The notes under the pieces: model-generated | The model's input: only the letters and a program-made list of their open reading frames with translations | Database searches by the model: none | Told to the model about the DNA's origin: nothing | Origin: Rathayibacter sp. Leaf185 | Lineage (GTDB): Bacteria; Actinomycetota; Actinomycetes; Actinomycetales; Microbacteriaceae | Direction: 5' to 3' | Length of the DNA stretch: 64,000 nucleotides | Assembly: GCF_001423885.1 (NCBI RefSeq) | Contig: NZ_LMPP01000009.1 | Coordinates: forward strand, 153,633 to 217,632 | Translations under genes and position numbers: made by a program | Shown here: piece after piece, positions 18,197 through 26,356 of the stretch | Numbering within the stretch: the stretch's first letter is position 1 | Layout of the letters: each line of letters begins with the position of its first letter

Positions 18197-19384
18197 ATGA
18201 CCGATGCAGCTCAGTGGCCGCCGCCCTCCGGGCCCTTCGACGCCCCTGACCGCGACGTCGCCGCGCCCGCGCCGCCGGCTCCGCCCGTCGCCTGGTCGCC
18301 GGTCGCTCCGGGGCAGCAGTGGGCTCCCGGGTCCGGCCCGGCGCCCGGGTGGACTCCGCCGCCCAAGCCCGGCCTCGTCCCGCTCCGCCCCCTCGGCTTC
18401 GGCACCCTCCTCGGGGCGCCGTTCCAGGTGCTGCGGCGGAGCCCCCGCACCACCCTCGGCGTCGCCCTGCTCGTTCAGGGTGTCGGCTCGGTCCTCGCGC
18501 TCGCCCTCTACGGCGTCGTGGCCGTGCTCGCCGTCGGGCGCGTGGAGCAGGCGGACGCGGCCGATCAGGACGCGGTCGGAGCGGGCGCCCTCGCCATCGT
18601 GATCCTCGCCGCGCTGATCCCGCTCGCCGTCGCGCTCGCCACCGGCGCCCTCGTCCAGGGTGTCGTCGTGCTGGAGGTGTCGCGCGGAGTCCTCGGGGAG
18701 CGGCCGACCCTCCGCCAGCTGCTCGGGCGCCTCCGCGGAAGGTTCTGGGCGCTGATCGTCTGGACCGTGCTGCAGGGCGTCGGCACCGCGCTCCTGGTCC
18801 TGGCCGCGCTCGCCCTCGCCGTTCCTCTCTTCCTGCTCGGCGCCCAGAACGGCGGCGCCGGCACGATCGTCGGAGGCGTCCTCGTCCTGGTCTTCGCGGG
18901 CCTCGCCGCGGCGGCGCTCGGCGTGTGGATCGGGACGAAGCTCGCGCTGGTGCCGAGCATCCTGGTGGTCGAGCGCCTGTCGATCCGGCGCTCGATCGCC
19001 CGCTCGTGGAGTCTCGTCGTCGGCGGCTTCTGGCGGACCTTCGGCGCTCTGGCCCTCATGCTCGTGATCGTCCAGCTCGCCAGCCAGGTGATCGCCACTC
19101 CGTTCAGCCTGCTCGTGCCGATCGGCGGCGCACTGATCGCCCCCACCGACCCGAACGCGCAGATCGTCTCGTCCCTGATCGTCGCCGTGCTCTCGGTCGC
19201 CCTCGGTCTCGTCATCGGTGCCGTCGGAACGGTGCTGCAGTCGGCCGTGACAGGCCTCGTCTACCTCGACCGGCGGATGCGGCGCGAGGGGTTCGACCTC
19301 GTGCTCCTGCGTCATGTCGAGGACCGGGCCGCGGGCCGGTCGACCGTCGATCCGTTCCCGGCCCCGGAGCGGGCGCCCCGGTGA
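18197..19384 (+). CDS. Pro-rich polytopic membrane protein, first gene of the MoxR cluster
   Basis: This 395-residue protein has about 60 proline-rich cytosolic residues, then about six long hydrophobic segments and a DRRMRREGFDLVLL C-terminal segment. That pattern is shared by glycerophosphoryl-diester-phosphodiesterase membrane-domain-like proteins of actinobacteria, but no catalytic motif is seen. ATG 18197 is preferred over 18188 because of the GGGAACG just upstream. Its stop overlaps the next start (GTGA), tying it to the DUF4129-DUF4350-MoxR-DUF58 genes. Function unknown. Confidence 0.7.
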   Translation: MTDAAQWPPPSGPFDAPDRDVAAPAPPAPPVAWSPVAPGQQWAPGSGPAPGWTPPPKPGLVPLRPLGFGTLLGAPFQVLRRSPRTTLGVALLVQGVGSVLALALYGVVAVLAVGRVEQADAADQDAVGAGALAIVILAALIPLAVALATGALVQGVVVLEVSRGVLGERPTLRQLLGRLRGRFWALIVWTVLQGVGTALLVLAALALAVPLFLLGAQNGGAGTIVGGVLVLVFAGLAAAALGVWIGTKLALVPSILVVERLSIRRSIARSWSLVVGGFWRTFGALALMLVIVQLASQVIATPFSLLVPIGGALIAPTDPNAQIVSSLIVAVLSVALGLVIGAVGTVLQSAVTGLVYLDRRMRREGFDLVLLRHVEDRAAGRSTVDPFPAPERAPR

Positions 19385-20046
19385 TCCTCGCGGCCGCACC
19401 ACTCGATCCCGACGCCCAGGAGGCTCGACGCCTCCTCCTCGAGGAGCTCGCCGACCCGCGCTACCGGGCGGCGGAGCCCACCTGGTTCGACCGCACGGTG
19501 CAGGCGATCCGCGACTGGTTCGCCTCCCTCTCGGTGCCGACGGACGGGGCCGGCGTGCCGATCGCGGCGGTCATCGGAGTCGCGGTGCTGCTCGCCCTGG
19601 TCGTCGCCGCTCTGCTCATCGCGGGGGCGCCGAAGCGCCGCCGCCGGAGTGCCGTGACCGGCGCGGTGCTCGCCGACGACGACGGCCGCTCGGCCGACAG
19701 CATCCGCGCCCTCGCCGAGGCTGCCGCAGCGCGGGGCGACTTCGACGAGGCCCTGGTCGAGCGCTTCCGCGCGCTGGTCCGCGCCCTCGACGAGCGGACG
19801 CTGGTCAGCCACTCGCCCGGCACCACCGCCCACGGATTCGCCCGCCGCGCCTCGGCTGCCTTCCCCCGATCCGCCGACGCGCTCCGACGCAGCGCGGACG
19901 ACTTCGACAGCGTCCGCTACCTGGGCCGGCACTGCGGGGCGGCCGAGTACGACCGCCTCCGCGACCTCGATCGCGCTCTCGCGGCCGCGACTCCGGATCT
20001 CGGCCCCGCCCTCGACCCGCTCGCGTCGCTCGGCTCGCGGCGATGA
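19381..20046 (+). CDS. DUF4129-domain membrane protein
   Basis: This 221-residue protein has a soluble N-terminal part (AAPLDPDAQEARRLLLEELADPRY), one transmembrane segment around residues 60-80 and a C-terminal DUF4129 region rich in short helices (FARRASAAFPRSADALRRSADDFDSVRYLG). The GTG at 19381 overlaps the previous stop and the TGA overlaps the next ATG, so it is tightly coupled. In related clusters such proteins accompany MoxR and DUF58 proteins at the membrane; the molecular role is unknown. Confidence 0.78.
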   Translation: MILAAAPLDPDAQEARRLLLEELADPRYRAAEPTWFDRTVQAIRDWFASLSVPTDGAGVPIAAVIGVAVLLALVVAALLIAGAPKRRRRSAVTGAVLADDDGRSADSIRALAEAAAARGDFDEALVERFRALVRALDERTLVSHSPGTTAHGFARRASAAFPRSADALRRSADDFDSVRYLGRHCGAAEYDRLRDLDRALAAATPDLGPALDPLASLGSRR

Positions 20047-21260
20047 CGTCGACCGCCTCCGTCACGAGCCCGACCCTCGGCGCGCTGCTGCGACGCGGGC
20101 GCGTCTGGGCGCTGCTGCTCGCCCTCGTGGCCGTGGGCACGCTGCTGCTCACCGTCGCGACCGGCGCACCGACCCCCGCTCCCGATCTCGACCTCGACAG
20201 CGCCGCTCCCGATGGTGCGCGCGCCGTCGCGCAGGTGCTGCGCGAGCAGGGCGTCGAGGTCGTGCGCGCCGACGATCTCGACACCGCGCTCGACGCGGTC
20301 GGCGAGGACACGACACTGCTGATCGACGACCCGAGCTCGGTCCTCGACGAGTCGCAGTACGCGGGGCTCGGCGGCGCGGCCGGCGCCCTCGTGCTCGTGC
20401 AGCCGACCGGAGCCGCGCTCGATGCGCTCCTGCCGCAGGCGGCGTTCGCCGGCGCACCGCTGGAGGACGGCAGCCTCGCCGCACGCTGCTCACTGCCCGC
20501 CGCCGAGCGAGCCGAGAGCATCCCGTCGGGAGAGGGCACGACCTACCGCATCCTCGACGGCGATGCGGTCGGCTGCTTCCCGACGGGCGACGACGCGTAC
20601 GCGCTCGTCACGGGCGCGGGCCCCGGAGGCGAGCCGGTCACGGCGATCGGCGACGCCGACCTCCTCCGCAACGGCACGATCGATGAAGAAGGGCGCGCCG
20701 CACTGGCCCTCGGGCTGCTCGGCGGCGAGGACCGCCTGGTCTGGTATCGAGCCGGGCTCGAGGACCTGGCCGGCTCGAGCGCCGTCGACCCGGCCGACCT
20801 CGCGCCGGGCTGGGTGACTCCGGCCCTCGTCCTGCTGGTGTGCGTCTTCGTCGCCTCGGCCGTCTGGCGTGGGCGCCGATTCGGCCCGCTGGCCGTCGAG
20901 CCGCTGCCCGTCGTGGTCCACGCGAGCGAGACGGCCCGCGGCCGCGCCCGTCTCTACGCGCGCGGCGACACCCGTCTCCGGGCGCTCGATGCTCTGCGCA
21001 TCGGGACTCTGCAGCGCGCGGGCGCCTCCCTCGGGCTCTCGCCGTCGGCCGGCGTCGACGAGATCGTGTCGGTCGCCTCCGAGCTGCTCGGCCGCGATCA
21101 GGCAGCGCTGCGCCGCCTGCTCGTCGACGACCTGCCCGGCGACGACGCGTCGCTCGTCGCGGCGTCCGACGAGCTCCTCCGCTTCGAGAGCGCTGTGCGC
21201 ACCGCCCTCGTCCCCTCGACCACGCACCCCGACCGACGACCGGAAGGCCCCCACCGATGA
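20043..21260 (+). CDS. DUF4350-domain membrane protein
   Basis: This 405-residue protein has one transmembrane helix near residues 22-42. An extracytoplasmic domain follows with a DUF4350-like fold (SAAPDGARAVAQVLREQGVEV, then LLIDDPSSVL). A second helix (WVTPALVLLVCVFVASAVW) leads to a cytosolic C-terminal helical domain. It overlaps both neighbours by four bases. Together with MoxR and DUF58 it probably forms an envelope complex; that is inference from conserved gene order. Confidence 0.78.
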   Translation: MTSTASVTSPTLGALLRRGRVWALLLALVAVGTLLLTVATGAPTPAPDLDLDSAAPDGARAVAQVLREQGVEVVRADDLDTALDAVGEDTTLLIDDPSSVLDESQYAGLGGAAGALVLVQPTGAALDALLPQAAFAGAPLEDGSLAARCSLPAAERAESIPSGEGTTYRILDGDAVGCFPTGDDAYALVTGAGPGGEPVTAIGDADLLRNGTIDEEGRAALALGLLGGEDRLVWYRAGLEDLAGSSAVDPADLAPGWVTPALVLLVCVFVASAVWRGRRFGPLAVEPLPVVVHASETARGRARLYARGDTRLRALDALRIGTLQRAGASLGLSPSAGVDEIVSVASELLGRDQAALRRLLVDDLPGDDASLVAASDELLRFESAVRTALVPSTTHPDRRPEGPHR

Positions 21261-22237
21261 GCGACACCTCCCTCCCGCCGATCGGCGACGACGATCTGCG
21301 CCGCGAGCTCGACCGTGTGCGCACCGAGGTCGGTCGCGCCGTCGTCGGGCAGGACGGCGCGGTCTCGGGCCTGCTGATCGCGCTGCTCGCCGGTGGCCAC
21401 GTGCTGCTCGAGGGCGTTCCCGGAGTCGCGAAGACGCTGCTCGTGCGCGCGCTGTCGGTCTCGCTCGGGCTCGACACCCGCCGCGTGCAGTTCACCCCGG
21501 ACCTGATGCCCGGCGACATCACGGGCTCGCTGGTCTACGACGCCTCGACCTCTGGCTTCGCGTTCCGCGAGGGCCCGGTCTTCACGAACCTGCTCCTCGC
21601 CGACGAGATCAACCGCACGCCCCCGAAGACCCAGGCGGCGCTGCTCGAGGCGATGGAGGAGCGCCAGGTGAGCGTCGACGGGCGGACGCTCCCCCTGCCG
21701 GACCCGTTCCTGGTCGCGGCGACCCAGAACCCCGTCGAGTACGAGGGCACGTACTCGCTGCCCGAGGCGCAGCTCGACCGCTTCCTGCTCAAGCTGGTGC
21801 TGGAGGTGCCGCCGCGCGACGTCGAGGTCGAGGTGCTGGCACGCCACGCCGCGGGCTTCGATCCGCGCGACCTCGCGGCCGCGGGCGTGCACCCCGTGCT
21901 CGACGCCTCCCGGCTGCGCGCAGCTCAGGACGCGGTGCGCCGGGTCGGGGCGGGCCCCGACGTGCTCGGCTACATCGTCGACGTCGCCCGGGCGACGCGG
22001 CAGAGCCCGAGCGTCAAGCTCGGCGCGAGCCCCCGCGGGTCGACCGCGCTGCTCGCCGCCTCGCGCGCGTGGGCCTGGCTCAACGGCTACAGCTCGATCA
22101 CCCCCGATCACGTGCAGGCGATGGTGCTCCCCGTCCTGCGGCACCGCATCCAGCTCCAGCCGGAGGCCGAGCTCGAGGGCGTGCGCACGGAGGCGGTCCT
22201 CGGCGGCATCCTCCAGCAGGTCCGCGTCCCGGTCTGA
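21257..22237 (+). CDS. MoxR-family AAA+ ATPase
   Basis: This 326-residue cytosolic AAA+ protein has Walker A GVPGVAKT at 53-60, Walker B LLLADEINR, sensor ATQNPVEYEGTYSLPEAQLDRF and a C-terminal lid domain. MoxR ATPases act as chaperones that activate partner proteins, often together with VWA or DUF58 proteins such as the next gene product. The ATG overlaps the DUF4350 stop by four bases. The exact client is unknown. Confidence 0.93.
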   Translation: MSDTSLPPIGDDDLRRELDRVRTEVGRAVVGQDGAVSGLLIALLAGGHVLLEGVPGVAKTLLVRALSVSLGLDTRRVQFTPDLMPGDITGSLVYDASTSGFAFREGPVFTNLLLADEINRTPPKTQAALLEAMEERQVSVDGRTLPLPDPFLVAATQNPVEYEGTYSLPEAQLDRFLLKLVLEVPPRDVEVEVLARHAAGFDPRDLAAAGVHPVLDASRLRAAQDAVRRVGAGPDVLGYIVDVARATRQSPSVKLGASPRGSTALLAASRAWAWLNGYSSITPDHVQAMVLPVLRHRIQLQPEAELEGVRTEAVLGGILQQVRVPV

Positions 22238-22240
22238 GCC

Positions 22241-23548
22241 GTGCATCTCACCGGGCGCTCCGTCCTCGTCCTCCTCGTCGGCCTCGTGCCGGTCGTCCTC
22301 CTCGGAGGACGCGCCGAGACCGCGTTCGGTGTGCTCGGGCTCTGGCTGCTGCTCTGGCTCGTGCTCGTCGGGGTGGACCTGGTGGTCGCGGGATCGCCCC
22401 GCGCCGTCGTCGTCGAGCGCCGGGTCCCCGACCGCGTGCGTCTCGGCGAGCAGACGGAGGCGGTGCTGCTGATCACGAACACGGGGCGGAGGCGGATCCG
22501 CGGTGCCGTGCGCGACGCCTGGGAGCCGTCGGCGGGCGCCGCAGCGACCCGCTCGGCGCTGCGCCTCCCACCCGGTGAGAGGCGCGCCGTCACGACGGTG
22601 CTCGTCCCCCGGCGTCGCGGCGAGCGGCGGGCCCTGCACGTCACCGTACGGTCGGACGGGCCGCTCGGCCTGGCCGGCCGCCAGGCGACCCGGGAGGCTC
22701 CCGCCGCGATCCGCGTCCTCCCCCCGTTCCGCTCGAGGCGGCATCTGCCGTCCCGGCTGGCGCGCCTGCGCGAGCTCGAGGGCCGCACGAGCGTGATGAT
22801 CCGCGGCCAGGGAACCGAGTTCGACAGTCTCCGCGAGTACGTCCGCGGTGACGACGTCCGCTCGCTCGACTGGCGGGCGACCGCGCGGCGCCGCGAGCCC
22901 GTGGTGCGCACCTGGCGGCCCGAGCGCGATCGCAGGGTGATCCTCGTCCTGGACACCGGCCGCACCAGCGCCGCGCGGATCGACGACGAGCCCCGGCTCG
23001 ACACCGCGATCGAGGCGTCCCTCCTGCTCGCCGCTCTGGCCGCCTCGGCCGGCGACCGCGTCGATGTGCTCGCGTTCGACCGGACGCGGCGTGCCCGCGT
23101 GCACGGGGCGACCGGCACGGAGGTGCTCGGCCGCGTCGTCGACGCCCTCGCCCCCGTCCAGCCGCAGCTGCTCGAGACCGACTGGTCGGCCGTGCCCGCC
23201 CAGGTGCGCGCGCTCGCCGCGCAGCGCTCGCTCGTCGTGCTGCTGACGGCCCTCGACTCCGTCGGCTCGGCCGAGGGCATGCTCGGCGTGCTCCCCCAGC
23301 TCACCCGCCAGCACACCGTCGTCGTCGCCTGCGCGCTCGACCCCGAGCTGGCCGAGATGGCCGCCGACCGGAGCGATCGGAGCGCCGTGTACACGGCCGC
23401 CGCGGCGCAGCGCTCGCTCAGCGACTCCGACCGCCTCGCCGCGGCCGTGCGCCGGCTCGGCGGTGACGTCGTCCTCGGGTCTCCCGAGCGGCTCCCGCCC
23501 CTCCTCGCCGACCGCTACATCGCGCTGAAGGCGGCCGGGAGGCTCTGA
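22241..23548 (+). CDS. DUF58-domain membrane protein (VWA-like)
   Basis: This 435-residue protein has two close N-terminal hydrophobic segments (residues 5-22 and 28-50), a beta-rich domain, and then the DUF58 signature GQGTEFDSLREYVRGDDVRSLDWRATARR at about 188-215. A VWA-like fold with LVLDTGRTS follows. It begins three bases after the moxR stop and is the usual MoxR partner. It closes the plus-strand cluster. Confidence 0.88.
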   Translation: MHLTGRSVLVLLVGLVPVVLLGGRAETAFGVLGLWLLLWLVLVGVDLVVAGSPRAVVVERRVPDRVRLGEQTEAVLLITNTGRRRIRGAVRDAWEPSAGAAATRSALRLPPGERRAVTTVLVPRRRGERRALHVTVRSDGPLGLAGRQATREAPAAIRVLPPFRSRRHLPSRLARLRELEGRTSVMIRGQGTEFDSLREYVRGDDVRSLDWRATARRREPVVRTWRPERDRRVILVLDTGRTSAARIDDEPRLDTAIEASLLLAALAASAGDRVDVLAFDRTRRARVHGATGTEVLGRVVDALAPVQPQLLETDWSAVPAQVRALAAQRSLVVLLTALDSVGSAEGMLGVLPQLTRQHTVVVACALDPELAEMAADRSDRSAVYTAAAAQRSLSDSDRLAAAVRRLGGDVVLGSPERLPPLLADRYIALKAAGRL

Positions 23549-23586
23549 GGCGTCGCTCAGGTCGACTCGCCTCGACCCCGCCCCGA

Positions 23587-24582
23587 TCAGCTCTCGGCGA
23601 TGCTCCGCGAGCCCGCGCCGAAGCGGTCGAGGTCGCCCGTCTCGCCCGCGCGCACCGCCCTGCCGCCGACGACGATCATGTAGAAGAGGAACGCCCCGAG
23701 CGCCAGCGCGCCGATGCCGATCTTGAGCCACCAGGGCCACGGCGCCGGAGTCACGAAGCCCTCGATCACTCCCGACACCAGCAGTACGAAGACCAGGCCG
23801 ATCGCGACGGTGAAGAGGCTGCGGGCGTCCTCCGCGAGAGCCTGACCGCGCGTGCGAGGACCGGGCGCGATCCACGCCCAGAAGATGCGCAGCCCCGCCG
23901 CCGCCGCGACGAAGACGGCCGTCAGCTCGAGCTGGCCGTGCGGGGCGATGTAGAGGAAGAACGTGTCGCCCTCGCCCACGTGGAACATCACCGCGATCGA
24001 CGTGCCGAGGTTCTGCGCGTTCTGCAGCAGGATGTACGGCACGTACACGCCGACGATGCCGAATGCGACGCACTGGGCCGCGATCCACGCGTTGTTCGTC
24101 CAGACCTGGCCCGCGAACGAGGCGGCAGGATTCTCGGAGTAGTAGTCGATGAAGTCGTTCTGAGCGAAACGGCGCAGCTCCGCGTCGTCGCCGAGGGAGG
24201 CGAGCAGGCGGGCGTCGCCGAGGATCCAGACCGCGTAGAGCGTGGCGACCAGGGCCGTCGCCAGGGCGACCGCGAGGGTCAGCCAGCGGAGGCGGTGCAG
24301 CGCCGCCGGCAGCGACAGCACGACGAAGCGCGAGACCGCCGCGAGGGGCTCGTCCCCGGTGCCGGTGAGCCGCCCGCGCGCCCGTGACAGCGAGACGGCG
24401 AGACGGGTTCCGATCGCGGTGGAGCCGGCGGTCGACGTGATCGCGGCGAGGTCGGCGGAGGCGGACTGGTACCGCTCGACGAGTTCGTCCGCCTCGCCGC
24501 CGCTCAGCCGGCGCTTGCGCGAGAGCTCGTCCAGGCGCGTCCACTGCGCGCTGCGCGCGGCCGAGAGAGCATCGATGTCCAT
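23587..24582 (-). CDS. SpoIIM-like (DUF95) integral membrane protein
   Basis: This 331-residue protein has a soluble helical N-terminus with a basic ELSRKRRLSGGEADELVERY stretch. About five membrane segments follow, with conserved asparagine-rich motifs FIDYYSENPAASFAGQVWTNNAWIA and LLQNAQNLGTS, and HGQLELTA typical of the stage II sporulation protein M family. This organism type does not sporulate, so the family name is historical. It is divergent from the RDD gene, and the pair flanks the MoxR cluster in many actinobacteria. A TATCAT -10 lies eight bases before the ATG. Confidence 0.85.
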   Translation of the reverse strand: MDIDALSAARSAQWTRLDELSRKRRLSGGEADELVERYQSASADLAAITSTAGSTAIGTRLAVSLSRARGRLTGTGDEPLAAVSRFVVLSLPAALHRLRWLTLAVALATALVATLYAVWILGDARLLASLGDDAELRRFAQNDFIDYYSENPAASFAGQVWTNNAWIAAQCVAFGIVGVYVPYILLQNAQNLGTSIAVMFHVGEGDTFFLYIAPHGQLELTAVFVAAAAGLRIFWAWIAPGPRTRGQALAEDARSLFTVAIGLVFVLLVSGVIEGFVTPAPWPWWLKIGIGALALGAFLFYMIVVGGRAVRAGETGDLDRFGAGSRSIAES

Positions 24583-24590
24583 CTGTTGAG

Positions 24591-24596
24591 ATGATA
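24591..24596 (-). promoter_or_regulatory. -10 hexamer TATCAT of the spoIIM-like gene (leaderless)
   Basis: TATCAT on the minus strand is 8 bases before the ATG at 24582, and there is no ribosome site. The RDD gene is transcribed the other way from the same 56-base gap. Confidence 0.5.
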
Positions 24597-24638
24597 GCCG
24601 CGACTGTTCCGCGGCAGCGGGTCGATCGGAGGTGTGCG

Positions 24639-25517
24639 ATGGACGACGGGTTCGACGATCCCGGACTGATCACGGGCGAGGCGATCGCCCTCGACGTCCC
24701 GGTCACCTCGTTCGTGCTCCGAGCCTCCGGAGCGATCATCGACCTGATCGCCGAGCTGGTGCTGGCCTTCGGACTCTTCTACCTGGTCGCCTCGCTCGCC
24801 GGCGAGGGCGGCCTCGACGACGCGGCGCTCGCGGCCGTCGGGATCGCGGCGCTCGTCGTCTCGGTGGTGGTGGTCCCGGTGGTCGTCGAGACGGCCACCC
24901 GCGGACGCTCGCTCGGCAAGCTCGCCGTCGGGGCGAGGATCGTCCGCGACGACGGCGGCGCGATCGGCTTCCGGCACGCGCTCGTGCGCGGTCTGACCGC
25001 CGTGCTCGAGATCCTGATGACGGCCGGCGGTCTCGCCGCTGTCGTCGGGTTGCTCTCGCGGCAGTCGCGGCGGCTGGGCGACATCCTCGCCGGAACCCGC
25101 AGTCAGCTCGAGCGCGTCCCCCGGGTCGAGCCGCTCGAGGTCCAGGTCCCCGCCCCGCTGCTGGGCTGGGCTGCGACCGCCGACGTGGCGCGCCTCCCCG
25201 ACGCTCTGGCACGTCGCCTCGCTCAGTACCTGCGCCAGCGCGGGCGGATGACGGAGCCGTCGCGGTCGCAGCTCGCCGCGTCGCTCGCCCAGGAGGCGTC
25301 GGCGTTCGTCTCCCCGCTGCCGAGCGCCCCCGCCGAGGACTTCCTGCTGTCGGTGGCCGCTCTGCGCAGGGCGCGCGAAGGGCGGGCGCTCGGCCTGGCC
25401 GATCAGCGCCTCCGTCGGCTCGCACCGGTACTCGCGGAGGCGCCGCGCGGCTTCCCCGAGCGCGAACCCGTGCGGCTCCGGGATCAGCCCGCGGTCGGAG
25501 GCGACGGCTCGCTGTAG
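24639..25517 (+). CDS. RDD-family membrane protein
   Basis: This 292-residue protein has an RDD domain with about three hydrophobic segments (LRASGAIIDLIAELVLAF, then AALVVSVVVVPVVVETATRGRSLGKLAVGARIVRD) and a long cytosolic C-terminal tail from about residue 165. The ATG at 24639 has GGAGG nearby; an upstream GTG in the same frame has no support. RDD proteins are poorly understood and some act in ion exchange. Its last 34 bases overlap the 3' end of the convergent DUF3499 gene. Confidence 0.85.
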   Translation: MDDGFDDPGLITGEAIALDVPVTSFVLRASGAIIDLIAELVLAFGLFYLVASLAGEGGLDDAALAAVGIAALVVSVVVVPVVVETATRGRSLGKLAVGARIVRDDGGAIGFRHALVRGLTAVLEILMTAGGLAAVVGLLSRQSRRLGDILAGTRSQLERVPRVEPLEVQVPAPLLGWAATADVARLPDALARRLAQYLRQRGRMTEPSRSQLAASLAQEASAFVSPLPSAPAEDFLLSVAALRRAREGRALGLADQRLRRLAPVLAEAPRGFPEREPVRLRDQPAVGGDGSL

Positions 25518-25720
25518 CGGATCGTCTCCCAGCCCCTCGGCACGAGCAGCCGCCGGTCGTGCTCGGAGCAGAGGTCGTAGCCGTGCGGATCGGGAACCGG
25601 GCTGAGAGGACCCACCGCCACGAGCGAGTCGCGGTAGTCGTAGGTGATCGTCACGACCGCCGGACCGCTGCAGCCGATCCGCGAGCACACCCGCTCGTGG
25701 ATCTCATCCTGCCCGGTCAT
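25484..25720 (-). CDS. DUF3499 protein with a possible zinc site
   Basis: This 78-residue protein has C-x4-C near the start (VCSRIGCSG), a YDYRDSLVAVGPL strand and a YDLCSEHDRRL segment. The two cysteine groups plus the histidine could bind zinc. It matches the DUF3499 family found next to the metallopeptidase-like gene and whiB2 in actinobacteria (Rv3258c order). The ATG at 25720 lies 7 bases after a TACTCT -10. The 3' end overlaps the RDD coding sequence by 34 bases. Confidence 0.85.
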   Translation of the reverse strand: MTGQDEIHERVCSRIGCSGPAVVTITYDYRDSLVAVGPLSPVPDPHGYDLCSEHDRRLLVPRGWETIRYSEPSPPTAG

Positions 25721-25727
25721 CGCGCTC

Positions 25728-25733
25728 AGAGTA
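25728..25733 (-). promoter_or_regulatory. -10 hexamer TACTCT of the DUF3499 gene (leaderless)
   Basis: TACTCT on the minus strand ends 7 bases before the ATG at 25720, with no ribosome site between them. Confidence 0.45.
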
Positions 25734-25767
25734 GCAAGCGCCGCAGAGGCGCCGGCGCCCGGGCGCA

Positions 25768-25773
25768 TAGGCT
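25768..25773 (+). promoter_or_regulatory. -10 hexamer TAGGCT of the zincin-like gene (leaderless)
   Basis: TAGGCT ends 6 bases before the ATG at 25780. It is divergent from the DUF3499 -10 about 40 bases away. Confidence 0.45.
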
Positions 25774-25779
25774 TGGCGC

Positions 25780-26238
25780 ATGCCCCGCGCTCGTCGTTCC
25801 ACCGCTCGTCAGGCGACCACCGTCCGCAGCGGATCCCGGGACAGGCACGGGCGGGGCATCCGCGGGCCGGTCACCGGGCCGCACCTGCCGCCGCTGCAGA
25901 CGCGCTCCGACTTCTTCGAGATGACGATCGGCTCGTCCATCGACTATCTCCGGGGACTCTGGCCGGAGGAGCTCGCCGGCCTCCACGTCGACATCGCCAC
26001 GACGCCCGACGTCGATCCGGCGCGACTGCACGGCACGGGGATCGCCCGCTGGCGCGTCGACCACGCCGCCCGGCGCATCACGCTCTACCGCGTCCCCATC
26101 GAGCGTCTCGCCAAGCTGCACCACCGCGACGACTGGCACCAGCGGATGCTCATCGAGAGCTACGTCTTCCGCGCCGTCGCCGAACTGCTCGGCCGCGACC
26201 CGTGGGACATCTCCCCGGACCGCTTCCGCCACCACTGA
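25780..26238 (+). CDS. Zincin-fold (Rv3259-like) metallopeptidase family protein lacking HExxH
   Basis: This 152-residue protein has a basic N-terminus of about 35 residues and then the conserved domain (TRSDFFEMTIGSSIDYLRGLWPEELAGLHVDIATTP). The helix where zincins carry HExxH reads MLIESYVFRAVAELLGRDP, so the two catalytic histidines are absent. The place next to DUF3499 and whiB2 matches Rv3259 in Mycobacterium. It may be a non-catalytic member, or zinc may be bound differently. Leaderless start after TAGGCT. Confidence 0.75.
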   Translation: MPRARRSTARQATTVRSGSRDRHGRGIRGPVTGPHLPPLQTRSDFFEMTIGSSIDYLRGLWPEELAGLHVDIATTPDVDPARLHGTGIARWRVDHAARRITLYRVPIERLAKLHHRDDWHQRMLIESYVFRAVAELLGRDPWDISPDRFRHH

Positions 26239-26278
26239 CGCAGGCGGTCCGACCTCTTCCGGATCGCGAGAACGCATC

Positions 26279-26315
26279 CGGCTCGCAGGAATCAGTGATC
26301 CCGTCGAGTGCGAGC
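26279..26315. repeat. Intergenic palindrome (copy 3 of the dispersed family)
   Basis: GCTCGCA at 26281-26287 pairs with TGCGAGC at 26309-26315. Bases 26279-26293 are identical to 13945-13959 inside the element after lpqB. It separates the convergent zincin-like gene and DUF5719 gene and may act as a terminator for both. Confidence 0.5.
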
Positions 26316-26356
26316 GGATCTCGGATCCGAGGGACTCGATCGAGACGAACAGCCCG

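Noticed and set aside
21098..24739. A 1213-codon minus-strand open frame
   Set aside because: It runs across MoxR, DUF58 and the spoIIM-like gene in another frame; the real genes have motifs, overlaps and starts, and this does not.
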